This document shows positions 1 through 6,719 of a stretch of 21,913 bases of DNA, one piece after another. Position numbers and translations under genes: made by a program. The stretch covers positions 1 through 21,913 of the forward strand of contig CAZIDN010000059.1 of the NCBI GenBank assembly GCA_964537875.1, in the 5' to 3' direction. The notes below the pieces were generated by a model. That model ran no database searches. It had not been told where the DNA came from and saw nothing but the letters and a program-made list of their open reading frames with translations. How positions within the stretch are numbered: position 1 is the first letter of the stretch; every line of letters starts with the position of its first letter. The stretch is from JAPKZH01 sp964537875. GTDB lineage: Bacteria; Acidobacteriota; Aminicenantia; Aminicenantales; UBA4085.

Positions 1-885
1 GAGCGATGTCCACCATTCGGCGCATTTCCGGATCCCCTCTTCCAGGGGAGTTTTGGGGACCCAGCCCAGCTCATTCTCAGCCAGCCAGTTGTGAACCCTC
101 TTGATCTTCGGCTCGACCCGGGCCTGGGGGATGTACTCGATCTTAGCCGGGATATGCTTGACGACCTCTTTGGCGATCTCCTCGATGGTGATGGGCCGGC
201 CTCCCGTGAGGTTGTAGACCTTGTTTTCGGCGACAGGCTTCATGGCATGGAGGTGCCCTTCGCAGAGGTCCCCGACATAGAGAAACTCCCTGAACTGCTT
301 CCCGTCGCCCATGATGCTGATGATCCCGGTCCGCTCGGCCATTTCCATGAAGGCCCTGACGACGAGCCCTTTCCACATCCGCTCTCCGTAGGGAATGCCG
401 TAGCGGAAAACCGTGTATTTGGGGCCTTTATATTCACTGTAGAAAGAAAAGCAGAGCAGCTCCTGACCGATCTTGCTCGCGCCGTAGATCGTGTTGATGT
501 CGTCCAGCCGGAACGGGCTTTTTTCGTTGACGATATCGCCGTCCTGGGCGCCGCAGACCCAGGAGCTCGAGGCCAGGTAGACCCGCTCGATATCATTCTT
601 CAAAGCGGCGTTCAGGACGTTCAGCGTTCCCTTGACATTCATCTCGAAGCACAGCTTGGGGTCTTCGGAGGATTTGCGGGCGTTGGCCAGGGCCGCCAGG
701 TGAAAAACAAGGTTGAAGTTGGAAAAGGCGCCGCCCAGGTCTTCCCGGATATCCCGCTTGATCCATTCCACGTCCTGGACCGGCGGCCTCAGGTCGAGGA
801 CGGAAACGTCGTAGCCTTCGCCCAACAGCTTTTGGACCAGATGGCTGCCGATAAAACCGGACCCTCCCGTCACCAGGATTTTCAT
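1..885 (-). CDS. NAD-dependent epimerase/dehydratase, SDR superfamily (3' end cut by window edge)
   Basis: Extended short-chain dehydrogenase acting on nucleotide sugars (UDP-glucose 4-epimerase-like family; exact substrate unknown). The reading frame is open from the ATG at 885 to base 1 (295 codons, no stop), so the C-terminus lies outside the window, probably by only a few residues. Seen: Rossmann glycine motif GGSGFIG at residues 7-13, a Ser-rich strand (ASSSW, about 105-109), the catalytic YxxxK pair as YGASK (Y about 134, K about 138), RYGIPYG near 160, and a C-terminal TPLEEGIRKCAEWW tail typical of the family. The start is supported by an AAAGGAGG ribosome site 7 nt upstream. It is paralogous to the SDR at 19184-20086. 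It lies downstream of a hairpin-rich spacer that separates it from the radical SAM gene, so it may have its own promoter, which I could not identify. Confidence 0.93.
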   Translation of the reverse strand, partial: MKILVTGGSGFIGSHLVQKLLGEGYDVSVLDLRPPVQDVEWIKRDIREDLGGAFSNFNLVFHLAALANARKSSEDPKLCFEMNVKGTLNVLNAALKNDIERVYLASSSWVCGAQDGDIVNEKSPFRLDDINTIYGASKIGQELLCFSFYSEYKGPKYTVFRYGIPYGERMWKGLVVRAFMEMAERTGIISIMGDGKQFREFLYVGDLCEGHLHAMKPVAENKVYNLTGGRPITIEEIAKEVVKHIPAKIEYIPQARVEPKIKRVHNWLAENELGWVPKTPLEEGIRKCAEWWTSL

Positions 886-914
886 GGCCGAACCTCCTTT
901 GGCCTCGAGTCAAT

Positions 915-1088
915 TTGGAGGGGAGGACCCCTTCCAACGGGCGTCGAACTTCGTCCGACGCCCTGCCTCCCCTTCTCGGGCGGGGCATGAAACCCCGCCC
1001 TCCGACCAAGGGGGCGGCTCCCCCTTGGAACCCTCTACGAGCGGCGAACATGCCCCGTGGCAAGCCACGGGGCATGTTCGCCGCTCGT
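915..1088. repeat. Cluster of five consecutive hairpins (palindrome-rich intergenic element)
   Basis: Almost the whole spacer between the radical SAM gene and the left epimerase is made of inverted repeats. They are: 915-923/928-937 (one bulge, loop 4); 939-946/956-963 (8 bp, loop 9); 978-985/993-1000 (8 bp GGGCGGGG/CCCCGCCC, loop 7); 1006-1014/1020-1028 (9 bp CCAAGGGGG/CCCCCTTGG, loop 5); and the very long 1037-1088 hairpin. Short reading frames crossing it look like shadows, with no ribosome site or recognisable protein. It resembles REP/MITE-like or multi-hairpin intergenic elements; whether it is mobile, a terminator array or an RNA is not shown. A related design is seen at 6501-6641. Confidence 0.8.
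1037..1088. repeat. Perfect 25-bp inverted repeat with 2-nt loop
   Basis: Bases 1037-1061 are exactly complementary to 1064-1088, leaving only AA between the arms, so the transcript of either strand would form an extremely stable GC-rich hairpin. On the plus strand it is followed by CTTTT; on the minus strand, which carries the neighbouring genes, no U-run follows. It begins 30 bp beyond the radical SAM stop codon (1118-1120), so it could end or protect the 3' end of that operon's mRNA. It could equally be part of a repeat element. Confidence 0.85.
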
Positions 1089-1117
1089 CTTTTGAGATCT
1101 GCATCTATTCTCTCACA

Positions 1118-2593
1118 TTACCGCGTTTTCATGAAGAAGCCGCGGCTGGGAAGAATCCTCTTCATGTTATAGACAAAGTTGATCAGGCCTTCCCGGGCTA
1201 CCCGGAGAAGGGACGGCAGCCCGAAGGACGTCTTCGGCAGGAGCTGATAGGTCCATCTCAATAGGTGGATCAGCGGATACAGCTTCGGCGACAGCCGGAC
1301 ATAGTAGTCGAAGAAGCCCTGATAGCCGAAGAGCGTCCTGCCGGAGATCGTCGGATGCTTGATGGTGATGTTGGTATAATAGATCTCCGCATCATCGATG
1401 GGATGTTCGAGCCAGCCGTCTTTGAGGCAATCTTCCCCAAGCTTGGTGCCCAGGAAGGGCATGTACACGGTGGACATGATCCGGTCGGGCTGGAGGCGCT
1501 TGTTGATGCGGATGGTGTCCCAGACCGTGGACATGTCCTCTTCCGGCAGTCCGATCATGTTGAAGCTTCCCGTCCGGATCCTAAAGCGGCGGGCAAGCCC
1601 GAAGGCCTGGACGATCTGCTCGTCCGTGATATTCCGCTGCAGGACGTTGTTTCGGATCCTGGGGTTTCCGGCCTCGATGGCCATGTTGATGAAATCACAA
1701 CCCCCGTCTTTGAGGATGCGGATGGTATCCTCGTCGATCAGGTCGGGGCGGGTCTGGCAGAGAAAGGGAATCGAATATCTCTTGGCGTAGCGTTGGCAGA
1801 ATTCCTCCAGGCGCTTTTTGTTCAGGGTGAAGGATTCATCTGAGAAGGACAGCCGGGAAGGACGGTATTTTTGAAGGATCTGGTCGATCTCGGCAAAGAC
1901 ATTTTCGATGCTCCTGGTGCGGACGAAACGGCCGTACCCCCGGTAGAGGTCCATCAAGTATTCGTTCTGGCAGTAGGAGCAGGGAAACGGACAGCCTCTC
2001 GAGGTGAGCAGGTTCACCCCGTACAGCTCCGCCTGCAGCCTTGAAGGGCTGATGAGGTCCCGGTCGGGAAACGGGATCTTGTCCAGGTCTTCGATCAAAG
2101 GCCGCATCGGGTTCCGAAAGATCGACCCGTCCCGCTTGGTCCAGAATCCCGGGATGCGGGTGTAATCCCCGCCGCGATCGATCGCCGCCAGAAAATCGGT
2201 GAAGTTCGCCTCCCCCTCGCCCCGGCAGATCGCGTCGATCGCTTCCTCCCTGATTGTTTCTTCTGGCGCGATGGTCGGGTGGATGCCGCCGAAAACGGTC
2301 CGGATATCGGGGGAATTCCGCTTGGTCAGCTGGGCCAGCTCCAAAGCGATCCTGCAGTTCACGGACATGACGGAGAATCCGACGACATCCGGCTTGAACC
2401 TGCTGCAAAGCTCCTGGTAGCTTTCTTTGATGATCCGGTAGGGGTCACCCCGGAGGGGCCGCCGCCTGTAGGAGCTGATTTCAAAAAGAGCGACGGCGTG
2501 TCCGGCCGCCCTCACGGCAGAGCCGATATAGAGGATGTTCAGGGGCTGCTCGCGGACGATATACCCGGGATAGACCAAAAGGACTTTTTTCAT
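1118..2593 (-). CDS. B12-binding-type radical SAM protein (class B-like)
   Basis: 491 aa. Residues about 1-140 form a Rossmann-like cobalamin-binding-type domain (MKKVLLVYPG start, FGGIHPTIAPEE at about 101-112, CRGEGE near 123). The radical SAM core follows, with the [4Fe-4S]/SAM cysteine motif C201-x3-C205-x2-C208 (CPFPCSYC). Family members use SAM-derived radicals for methylation or rearrangement of lipids, sugars or peptides; the substrate here is unknown. I do not see the DxHxxG cobalamin-ligand motif in the N-terminal domain, so base-off B12 binding through His is doubtful. The start codon overlaps the GT2 stop in an ATGA arrangement (2590-2593), so translation is probably coupled. It is the last gene of a GT9-GT2-radical SAM operon and is followed by the strong hairpin at 1037-1088. 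Confidence 0.92.
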   Translation of the reverse strand: MKKVLLVYPGYIVREQPLNILYIGSAVRAAGHAVALFEISSYRRRPLRGDPYRIIKESYQELCSRFKPDVVGFSVMSVNCRIALELAQLTKRNSPDIRTVFGGIHPTIAPEETIREEAIDAICRGEGEANFTDFLAAIDRGGDYTRIPGFWTKRDGSIFRNPMRPLIEDLDKIPFPDRDLISPSRLQAELYGVNLLTSRGCPFPCSYCQNEYLMDLYRGYGRFVRTRSIENVFAEIDQILQKYRPSRLSFSDESFTLNKKRLEEFCQRYAKRYSIPFLCQTRPDLIDEDTIRILKDGGCDFINMAIEAGNPRIRNNVLQRNITDEQIVQAFGLARRFRIRTGSFNMIGLPEEDMSTVWDTIRINKRLQPDRIMSTVYMPFLGTKLGEDCLKDGWLEHPIDDAEIYYTNITIKHPTISGRTLFGYQGFFDYYVRLSPKLYPLIHLLRWTYQLLPKTSFGLPSLLRVAREGLINFVYNMKRILPSRGFFMKTR

Positions 2594-3342
2594 GGCTGGG
2601 GACTCGCCGGCGGCCTGCCGTACTGCCGTTTGAACCTTAAGACCATCATCAGCGTTTCCAGCAGCGTCAGCCCGCTGAGTTTCGTCTTGCCCTGCTTCCG
2701 GTCGATAAAGATGATGGGGACTTCACAAATTCTTGCCTGCAAGAGAGAAAGCTTGTAGAGGATCTCCAGGACGACGGACGGGCCGACGGAGATCATGTCG
2801 TCGAGGTCCACTTTTTCCAGGATGGTCCTGGTGAAACAGCGGAATCCCGAAGACACATCCCGGATAGGCGTACGGAACTTGCGCCGGACAAAATTGCGGG
2901 CCAGGAACGTGATCGCCTTCCTGGCCAGGTTCCGGTCGGCGTCCCGCCCTCCGCGGACAAACCGGGAGCCGATGACGACATCACAGTGTCCGATTGCCTT
3001 CAAAAAATCGGGGATGAAACGCGGCTGATGGGAGAAATCACCGTCCATTTCGATGACATAGTCAGGCTGAAGCGCCAGGGCGGCCTTGAAGCCGTCGATG
3101 CCGGCCGCGCCGCGGCCCCTCCGCTTTGTCCGGATTAGGGCATGAACCCGGGGATCTTGCGAGGACAGCTTTTCCGCCTGGGCGCCCGTCCCGTCGGGAG
3201 AGTAGTCATCGACGACCAGGACGGACATTTCCTCCCGGACCGGCAAAGCCAATATTTCCCGAACTAAGGGTTGGATGTTCTCCGCTTCGTTGTAGGTGGG
3301 GATCATGACCACGACTTTTTTGGAATTTCGATCGTTAGTCAT
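2590..3342 (-). CDS. Family 2 glycosyltransferase, polyprenyl-phosphate sugar synthase-like (DPM1 type)
   Basis: 250 aa GT-A enzyme, predicted cytoplasmic face. Family role: transfer of a sugar from a nucleotide donor to a polyprenyl (undecaprenyl) phosphate, or to glycan. Seen: VVMIPTYNEAEN at about 11-22, VVDDYSPDGTG at 43-53, the metal-binding D-x-D as EMDGDFSH (D100, D102), IGSRFVRGG near 124-132, and the family C-terminal block VSSGFRCF. No C-terminal membrane segments or GtrA domain are present, so it is a short soluble/peripheral form. I chose the ATG at 3342 (MTNDRNSKK) because it sits just before the GT2 fold and 5 nt after the GT9 stop; an upstream ATG at 3405 would add 21 unlike residues inside the GT9 gene. 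No strong ribosome site is visible, so translation is probably coupled. A lipid-linked sugar product would suit the three GT-C enzymes at 10004-17205. Confidence 0.92.
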   Translation of the reverse strand: MTNDRNSKKVVVMIPTYNEAENIQPLVREILALPVREEMSVLVVDDYSPDGTGAQAEKLSSQDPRVHALIRTKRRGRGAAGIDGFKAALALQPDYVIEMDGDFSHQPRFIPDFLKAIGHCDVVIGSRFVRGGRDADRNLARKAITFLARNFVRRKFRTPIRDVSSGFRCFTRTILEKVDLDDMISVGPSVVLEILYKLSLLQARICEVPIIFIDRKQGKTKLSGLTLLETLMMVLRFKRQYGRPPASPQP

Positions 3343-3347
3343 CAAAC

Positions 3348-4442
3348 TCAGAGGATTTTTTGTATCTCCCGGAAGACCTGCTCGGCCGTGATGGCCTTCA
3401 TGCATGTCATTTCCTCACACCGGGATTTGTAGCAGGGCGAGCAGGGCAGGCCGGCGAATATTTTCGTGCCTCGGCCGTAGAGATTGATTTCCTGGGGGCA
3501 GGTGGAGCCGAACAGGGCGACGACTTTTTTCTCGAGGGCTACGGCCAGATGCATGGCCAGCGAATCCGAACTGACGACGACGTCCATGAGAGAGATAAAG
3601 CCGGCGAATTCGAGCAGAGAATTGTCGTTGCCCGTGTTGTAGACCCTTGCGCAAGCCTTCTCGTCCAAGGACCTGTTCAGGGCTTTCTCCTTGGGTCCCC
3701 CCAGGAGAAAGACATCCGCCTTCAGCTTGGAGCCCAGGAGATCGATGAGCCCGGAAAAATGCCGCGGCGGCCATTGTTTTGTCTCGAAGCGCGTCCCCGA
3801 ACCTGTGTTCAACCCGACGGCCGGCCGTTTTTTCGAAATCCTGTGCTTCTTGAAGAATCCGCGGGCTTTTTCGCGGTCGCCTTCTTTGAGATGGAGGATA
3901 TAGGGATCGCCCTGATAGTCCAGCTCGGCCATATCGTAGATAATTTCCTGGTAGGTCTTTTGATTCCGGAAGAATTTGAGGTCGTTATCGATCCCCAATC
4001 GATAGGCGTATTCGGAGGCCGGGTTCAAGATCGACAGGTTCCCGTGCTCATTCATGCCAAACCCGTATTTCAGAGGGCAGGCGACTTGCTCGGCCAAGGC
4101 CGTCGATCCCTTTTCCTTATCCAGGGAGAACAGGACGTCAAATTTTTCCACAAAAAGAGGCAGGATATTTTCCAGGTTGAACGGAACCGTCCGGTCCACA
4201 TCGGGATGGTTCTCGACAAGCTCCCGGCTATCCTCATCGACAACCCAGAAAATCGTGCTCTTCAGATACTTTCTTTTCAGGCCGGGGAGAAGGGCCGTCG
4301 TCCTCAGGACATCGCCCATGGCCCCGCGCTTGATGATGAGGATCTTCGTCTGGAAAGGCTTGAAATGAGGGCAACTGTCACAGAGCAGGCCGTAGACACA
4401 GGGGGTCTCCCCTTTAAAATAGACACAGTCGTTCCTGATCAT
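3348..4442 (-). CDS. Family 9 glycosyltransferase (ADP-heptose:LPS heptosyltransferase-like)
   Basis: 364 aa, GT-B fold, cytoplasmic/peripheral. GT9 members transfer heptose or other sugars onto LPS core or related glycans. Seen: ILIIKRGAMGDVLRTTALLPGL (N-terminal GDVL motif, about 34-54), VGLNTGSGTRFETKQWP (about 210-226), FLLGGPKEK, and SSDSLAMHLAVALEKKVVALFGST (nucleotide-sugar-binding block). An N-terminal Cys cluster (C6, C15, C21, C24) precedes the fold, and a C-terminal Cys-rich stretch (LPCSPCYKSRCEEMTC) follows the donor motif. The cysteines could bind metal or form disulfides; this is not established here. It is the first gene of the GT9-GT2-radical SAM operon. No clear ribosome site is seen before the ATG at 4442; a candidate promoter lies at 4475-4503. 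Confidence 0.92.
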   Translation of the reverse strand: MIRNDCVYFKGETPCVYGLLCDSCPHFKPFQTKILIIKRGAMGDVLRTTALLPGLKRKYLKSTIFWVVDEDSRELVENHPDVDRTVPFNLENILPLFVEKFDVLFSLDKEKGSTALAEQVACPLKYGFGMNEHGNLSILNPASEYAYRLGIDNDLKFFRNQKTYQEIIYDMAELDYQGDPYILHLKEGDREKARGFFKKHRISKKRPAVGLNTGSGTRFETKQWPPRHFSGLIDLLGSKLKADVFLLGGPKEKALNRSLDEKACARVYNTGNDNSLLEFAGFISLMDVVVSSDSLAMHLAVALEKKVVALFGSTCPQEINLYGRGTKIFAGLPCSPCYKSRCEEMTCMKAITAEQVFREIQKIL

Positions 4443-4474
4443 TCTGGATCAAAAATGAATAAAGCGAGCCCCTA

Positions 4475-4503
4475 TTTATGCCACAAATCGAAGATAAAGG
4501 CAA
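4475..4503 (-). promoter_or_regulatory. Candidate sigma-70 promoter for the GT9-GT2-radical SAM operon
   Basis: Read on the minus strand: -35 TTGCCT (4498-4503), 17-bp spacer, -10 CATAAA (4475-4480), preceded by TGG, an extended -10. The predicted transcript start is near 4468, about 26 nt before the GT9 ATG. The -10 matches consensus at only four of six positions, so support is moderate. Confidence 0.4.
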
Positions 4504-4521
4504 TTAAGAACGCCGCGGATC

Positions 4522-6402
4522 TCAGGGGTTTTCTTGGACGATGTTGGACGCCGGGCTGGCGTAGCCCAGGGAATCGATGACCTTGATCCCATAGGAATAT
4601 TTATCATTGAATGACAAACGGCGGTCCTTGTATTCGAGCGAGTTGGCCGGTGCATCCGCGATTACTTTCCACTTGGAGTTATCCTCATCGACCTTTTTGC
4701 GCCAAATTTGGTACTTGGAAACGGTCACTCCCTGGTTCAGCGGGTTGCCGGACCAGGTGAGCAAGTTGATCTTTTCCGTCTGGAACATGGAGCTGTTGGT
4801 GACCGTCTTAAGCGAAAGGTCAAGCGCTGCAAAAACCCGCTCTTCGTCTATAAACTCGGAGGGATCGCTCACTTTTCCGCTGGAGGCCACGGCGAGCATG
4901 GTGTAGGTGAATTTATCATTGAACGGCAGATTGCCATCATCGAACCGATAGGTGCTCCCGGAGACCAGCCCGGCTTGAACGAACTCTCCGTCCGACTGCC
5001 CGAACTTTTTTCTGTAGACCTCATACCGGCTGATGGTCAAGCTCTTATCATCCGGGTGCTTATTCCAGGACAGGGTGTTGATCTTGGCGGTGCGGGCATC
5101 ATTCAGCTTCGTCTCAAGAGCAAGCCCGACAGGGGCATGCGGCTTGGGGTCGGGAGGAGGGGGCGGAGGAGGCGGCGGAGGAGGCGGCGGAGGAGGAGTC
5201 CCCGAGCCCAGGTAGTAGATATCATAGTTGCCGGAAGTATTATCCGCCCAGGCAAGGTGGGCTATGCCGTTGCCATCAACGGCGACGGACGGCTGCATCG
5301 AGTTCCCCGAGGAGTTGGACTTGTTGACCGGCCCCGACCAGTTTCCGCCCGCATAGGAATTCATGTAGATCTCGCCGTTTTCAGCCCATGCTAAATACAC
5401 GGCCAGAGTCGTTTTGTTTACGGCGATAGCGGCCTCATCGGAAAAGCCTGAACTATTTGAGATATTGATTTCTTCATGCCAGGCGCCGTCGTTTGTCCTT
5501 CTCCTTAAAAATACCTCCTGGTTGCCGGCCGAGCCGTCCAGCCAGACGACATAGCCGTTCCCGGCGTTATCAACAGCTATTTTCGGCCAAGGCCATTCAG
5601 TATAGGTGGGGACCTTGACAGCATACAGATCTGTCCAGCCATTGGGGTCTTTGGGATTTGGATTCCTGGCATACCACACGCCGGCGCCGGCCCGAGTCAT
5701 CCAGACCATATGGAGGGTACCGGAAGCATCGACCGCTAATTGAGGCATATAGCCCCGTCCGATAGGGAGGGTGCTGACTGAGCTCCAGGCGCCTCCCGGG
5801 CTCCGATACCTGTACATGAGTTCCCAATCCACGACCGTACTGTCCTGCCAGACCACGTAGACATAGCCGTCGGTCGGGCTGACGGCGCATCCAGAATAGG
5901 CGGAACCCCCCTCGTTATCGGAAACATTTGCGGCGCCGCCCCAGGCCGAGTATTCATAGGCTTTTAAAAAGATATCGTATGAAACGACCCGGCCGTCCTG
6001 AAATGTGAAATAACAAAAACCGTCCTTGGACACGGCCATCGACGGATATCCGGCTTCATCGGCATTGTAGACGATCTCTTCGACCATCTGGGGCGAAGCC
6101 CATGTGCCCAGCCTATTTGTGGAAAAATAAAAGTTTTTCTTACTCAGGAATTCGATCCAGGTCAGATAAGCGGCCCCGACCTGGTCCAATCCCAGGTTGA
6201 CGTATCCAGATGGTGAGCCGGAATTCGAGATATTGACAGGGTCGACAAGCTGAACGATTTTGCCCTCTAATTTATCCGCAAGATTGTCGGCAAGCTTATG
6301 CTTGATGCTCGCAGGCACATGCTTCTGGGCCAGTCCTCCGGCGGAAAAAACCGTGATGAGTAGGATTATGAAAAATGTAACAAAAATTGTCATTTTTTTC
6401 AT
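4522..6402 (-). CDS. Secreted beta-propeller / poly-proline / two-Fn3-like-domain protein
   Basis: 626 aa, unknown function. Order: signal peptide 1-26 (MKKMTIFV..., hydrophobic core FFIILLITVF, likely cleavage after GLA); beta-propeller-like region about 50-400 with repeating blades containing AVDxxGxxHxxW-type strands (LHMVWMTRAG, GYVVWLDGSAG, VYLAWAENGE, AHLAWADNTSG), resembling Asp-box/sialidase-type propellers; a run of 15 prolines at 403-417; then two similar Fn3-like domains (about 425-515 and 525-622), each with a YEVYRKK / YQIWRKK strand and LPFNDKFTY / LSFNDKYSY. No catalytic residues are recognisable, so a binding or adhesion role is my inference. The start is set by ribosome site AGGAG 7 nt upstream and by the signal peptide; longer in-frame starts upstream would add unlike residues and lie in the promoter. 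It is divergent from the SGNH/propeller gene, which shares its domain style. Confidence 0.88.
   Translation of the reverse strand: MKKMTIFVTFFIILLITVFSAGGLAQKHVPASIKHKLADNLADKLEGKIVQLVDPVNISNSGSPSGYVNLGLDQVGAAYLTWIEFLSKKNFYFSTNRLGTWASPQMVEEIVYNADEAGYPSMAVSKDGFCYFTFQDGRVVSYDIFLKAYEYSAWGGAANVSDNEGGSAYSGCAVSPTDGYVYVVWQDSTVVDWELMYRYRSPGGAWSSVSTLPIGRGYMPQLAVDASGTLHMVWMTRAGAGVWYARNPNPKDPNGWTDLYAVKVPTYTEWPWPKIAVDNAGNGYVVWLDGSAGNQEVFLRRRTNDGAWHEEINISNSSGFSDEAAIAVNKTTLAVYLAWAENGEIYMNSYAGGNWSGPVNKSNSSGNSMQPSVAVDGNGIAHLAWADNTSGNYDIYYLGSGTPPPPPPPPPPPPPPPDPKPHAPVGLALETKLNDARTAKINTLSWNKHPDDKSLTISRYEVYRKKFGQSDGEFVQAGLVSGSTYRFDDGNLPFNDKFTYTMLAVASSGKVSDPSEFIDEERVFAALDLSLKTVTNSSMFQTEKINLLTWSGNPLNQGVTVSKYQIWRKKVDEDNSKWKVIADAPANSLEYKDRRLSFNDKYSYGIKVIDSLGYASPASNIVQENP
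5152..5196 (-). repeat. Poly-proline codon run (15 Pro)
   Basis: Fifteen consecutive proline codons (CCT/CCG/CCC mixed, partly periodic CCTCCTCCGCCG) encode the linker between the propeller and Fn3-like regions. A perfect poly-Pro stretch of this length would be an elongation-factor-P-dependent stall site and a slippage-prone tract. The codons are not uniform, so simple replication slippage alone is not required. Confidence 0.95.
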
Positions 6403-6427
6403 GGATAATCTCCTGATTCTCTCGTTC

Positions 6428-6456
6428 ATTATCGATGGAACATCAAAAATTGTCAA
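6428..6456 (-). promoter_or_regulatory. Strong candidate sigma-70 promoter for the propeller/Fn3 gene
   Basis: On the minus strand: -35 TTGACA (6451-6456, perfect), 17-bp T-rich spacer, -10 GATAAT (6428-6433, five of six). The predicted start is near 6421, giving a leader of about 19 nt that contains the AGGAG ribosome site before the ATG at 6402. Confidence 0.7.
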
Positions 6457-6500
6457 CCAGTTCTTGTCTCCGGGCAGATTCGGGGAAGCAGCTCCTAATA

Positions 6501-6641
6501 TGTGATTTCAAAGAGAAGCCGGAATTGCCCCCCTGCCCCCTGGGGAACCAGTCCCGACGGTTCCCCCCGTCGAATAGCCGACGGGGCCCCCCTCCGCTAG
6601 GGGGGCCTCAGGGGCAATTCCAACTCCTCTTTGAAATTACA
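6501..6641. repeat. 141-bp palindromic element with terminal inverted repeats and three internal hairpins
   Basis: The outer arms 6501-6535 and 6609-6641 are complementary with few mismatches (ends TGTGATTTCAAAGAG and CTCTTTGAAATTACA; inner block GGAATTGCCCC/GGGGCAATTCC). Inside are three consecutive hairpins: 6542-6549/6559-6566 (8 bp), 6565-6572/6579-6586 (8 bp CCCCGTCG/CGACGGGG) and 6585-6593/6599-6607 (9 bp GGCCCCCCT/AGGGGGGCC), sharing bases at their edges. It has no coding capacity and no obvious target-site duplication. It is MITE-like in shape. The CGTCGAA...CGACG hairpin also occurs in the 915-1088 cluster, suggesting a common repeat type. Confidence 0.8.
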
Positions 6642-6673
6642 AAAAGGAGGTACTTGCCGGGTTCGGCGGCAAT

Positions 6674-6702
6674 TTGCTTTTTCTTTTCTCCTGTGCTATA
6701 TT
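6674..6702 (+). promoter_or_regulatory. Candidate sigma-70 promoter for the SGNH/propeller gene
   Basis: -35 TTGCTT (6674-6679), 17-bp pyrimidine-rich spacer, extended -10 TGC-TATATT (TG at 6694-6695, box 6697-6702). The predicted start is near 6709, only about 11 nt before the ATG at 6720, so the mRNA would be nearly leaderless. This fits the lack of a ribosome site there. Confidence 0.5.
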
Positions 6703-6719
6703 TGCGCGCTCATTTCAAA

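Larger units (their letters stand above)
6403..6719. other. Divergent intergenic region (317 bp)
   Basis: Lies between the two oppositely transcribed propeller genes. From left to right it holds the ribosome site of the minus-strand gene, its promoter (6428-6456), a palindromic element (6501-6641), an AAGGAGG-like sequence at 6644-6650, and the promoter of the plus-strand gene (6674-6702). An open frame that continues upstream of 6720 through the palindromic element has no ribosome site at its far start and is not called as coding. Confidence 0.85.

Noticed and set aside
91..990. Long plus-strand open frame opposite the left epimerase
   Set aside because: It is antisense to a clear SDR gene and encodes no recognisable protein; a GC-rich shadow.
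593..1264. Open frames crossing the hairpin spacer on both strands
   Set aside because: Arg/Pro/Gly-rich translations produced by palindromic GC-rich DNA, with no ribosome site or domain.
3360..4580. 406-codon plus-strand frame opposite the GT9 gene
   Set aside because: Complement of a coding gene with matching codon periodicity; no signal, motif or ribosome site of its own.
4708..5394. Plus-strand frame with a poly-Arg/Gly stretch
   Set aside because: The repeat is simply the complement of the poly-proline codons of the real minus-strand gene.
6654..6656. In-frame TTG start after AAGGAGG for the SGNH gene
   Set aside because: Spacing is only 3 nt, the site precedes the predicted promoter, and it adds 22 residues in front of a clean signal peptide. 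Not fully excluded.
6435..6719. N-terminal extension of the SGNH gene through the palindromic element
   Set aside because: It would place the TIR element and promoter inside the protein and bury the signal peptide; no ribosome site at its start.
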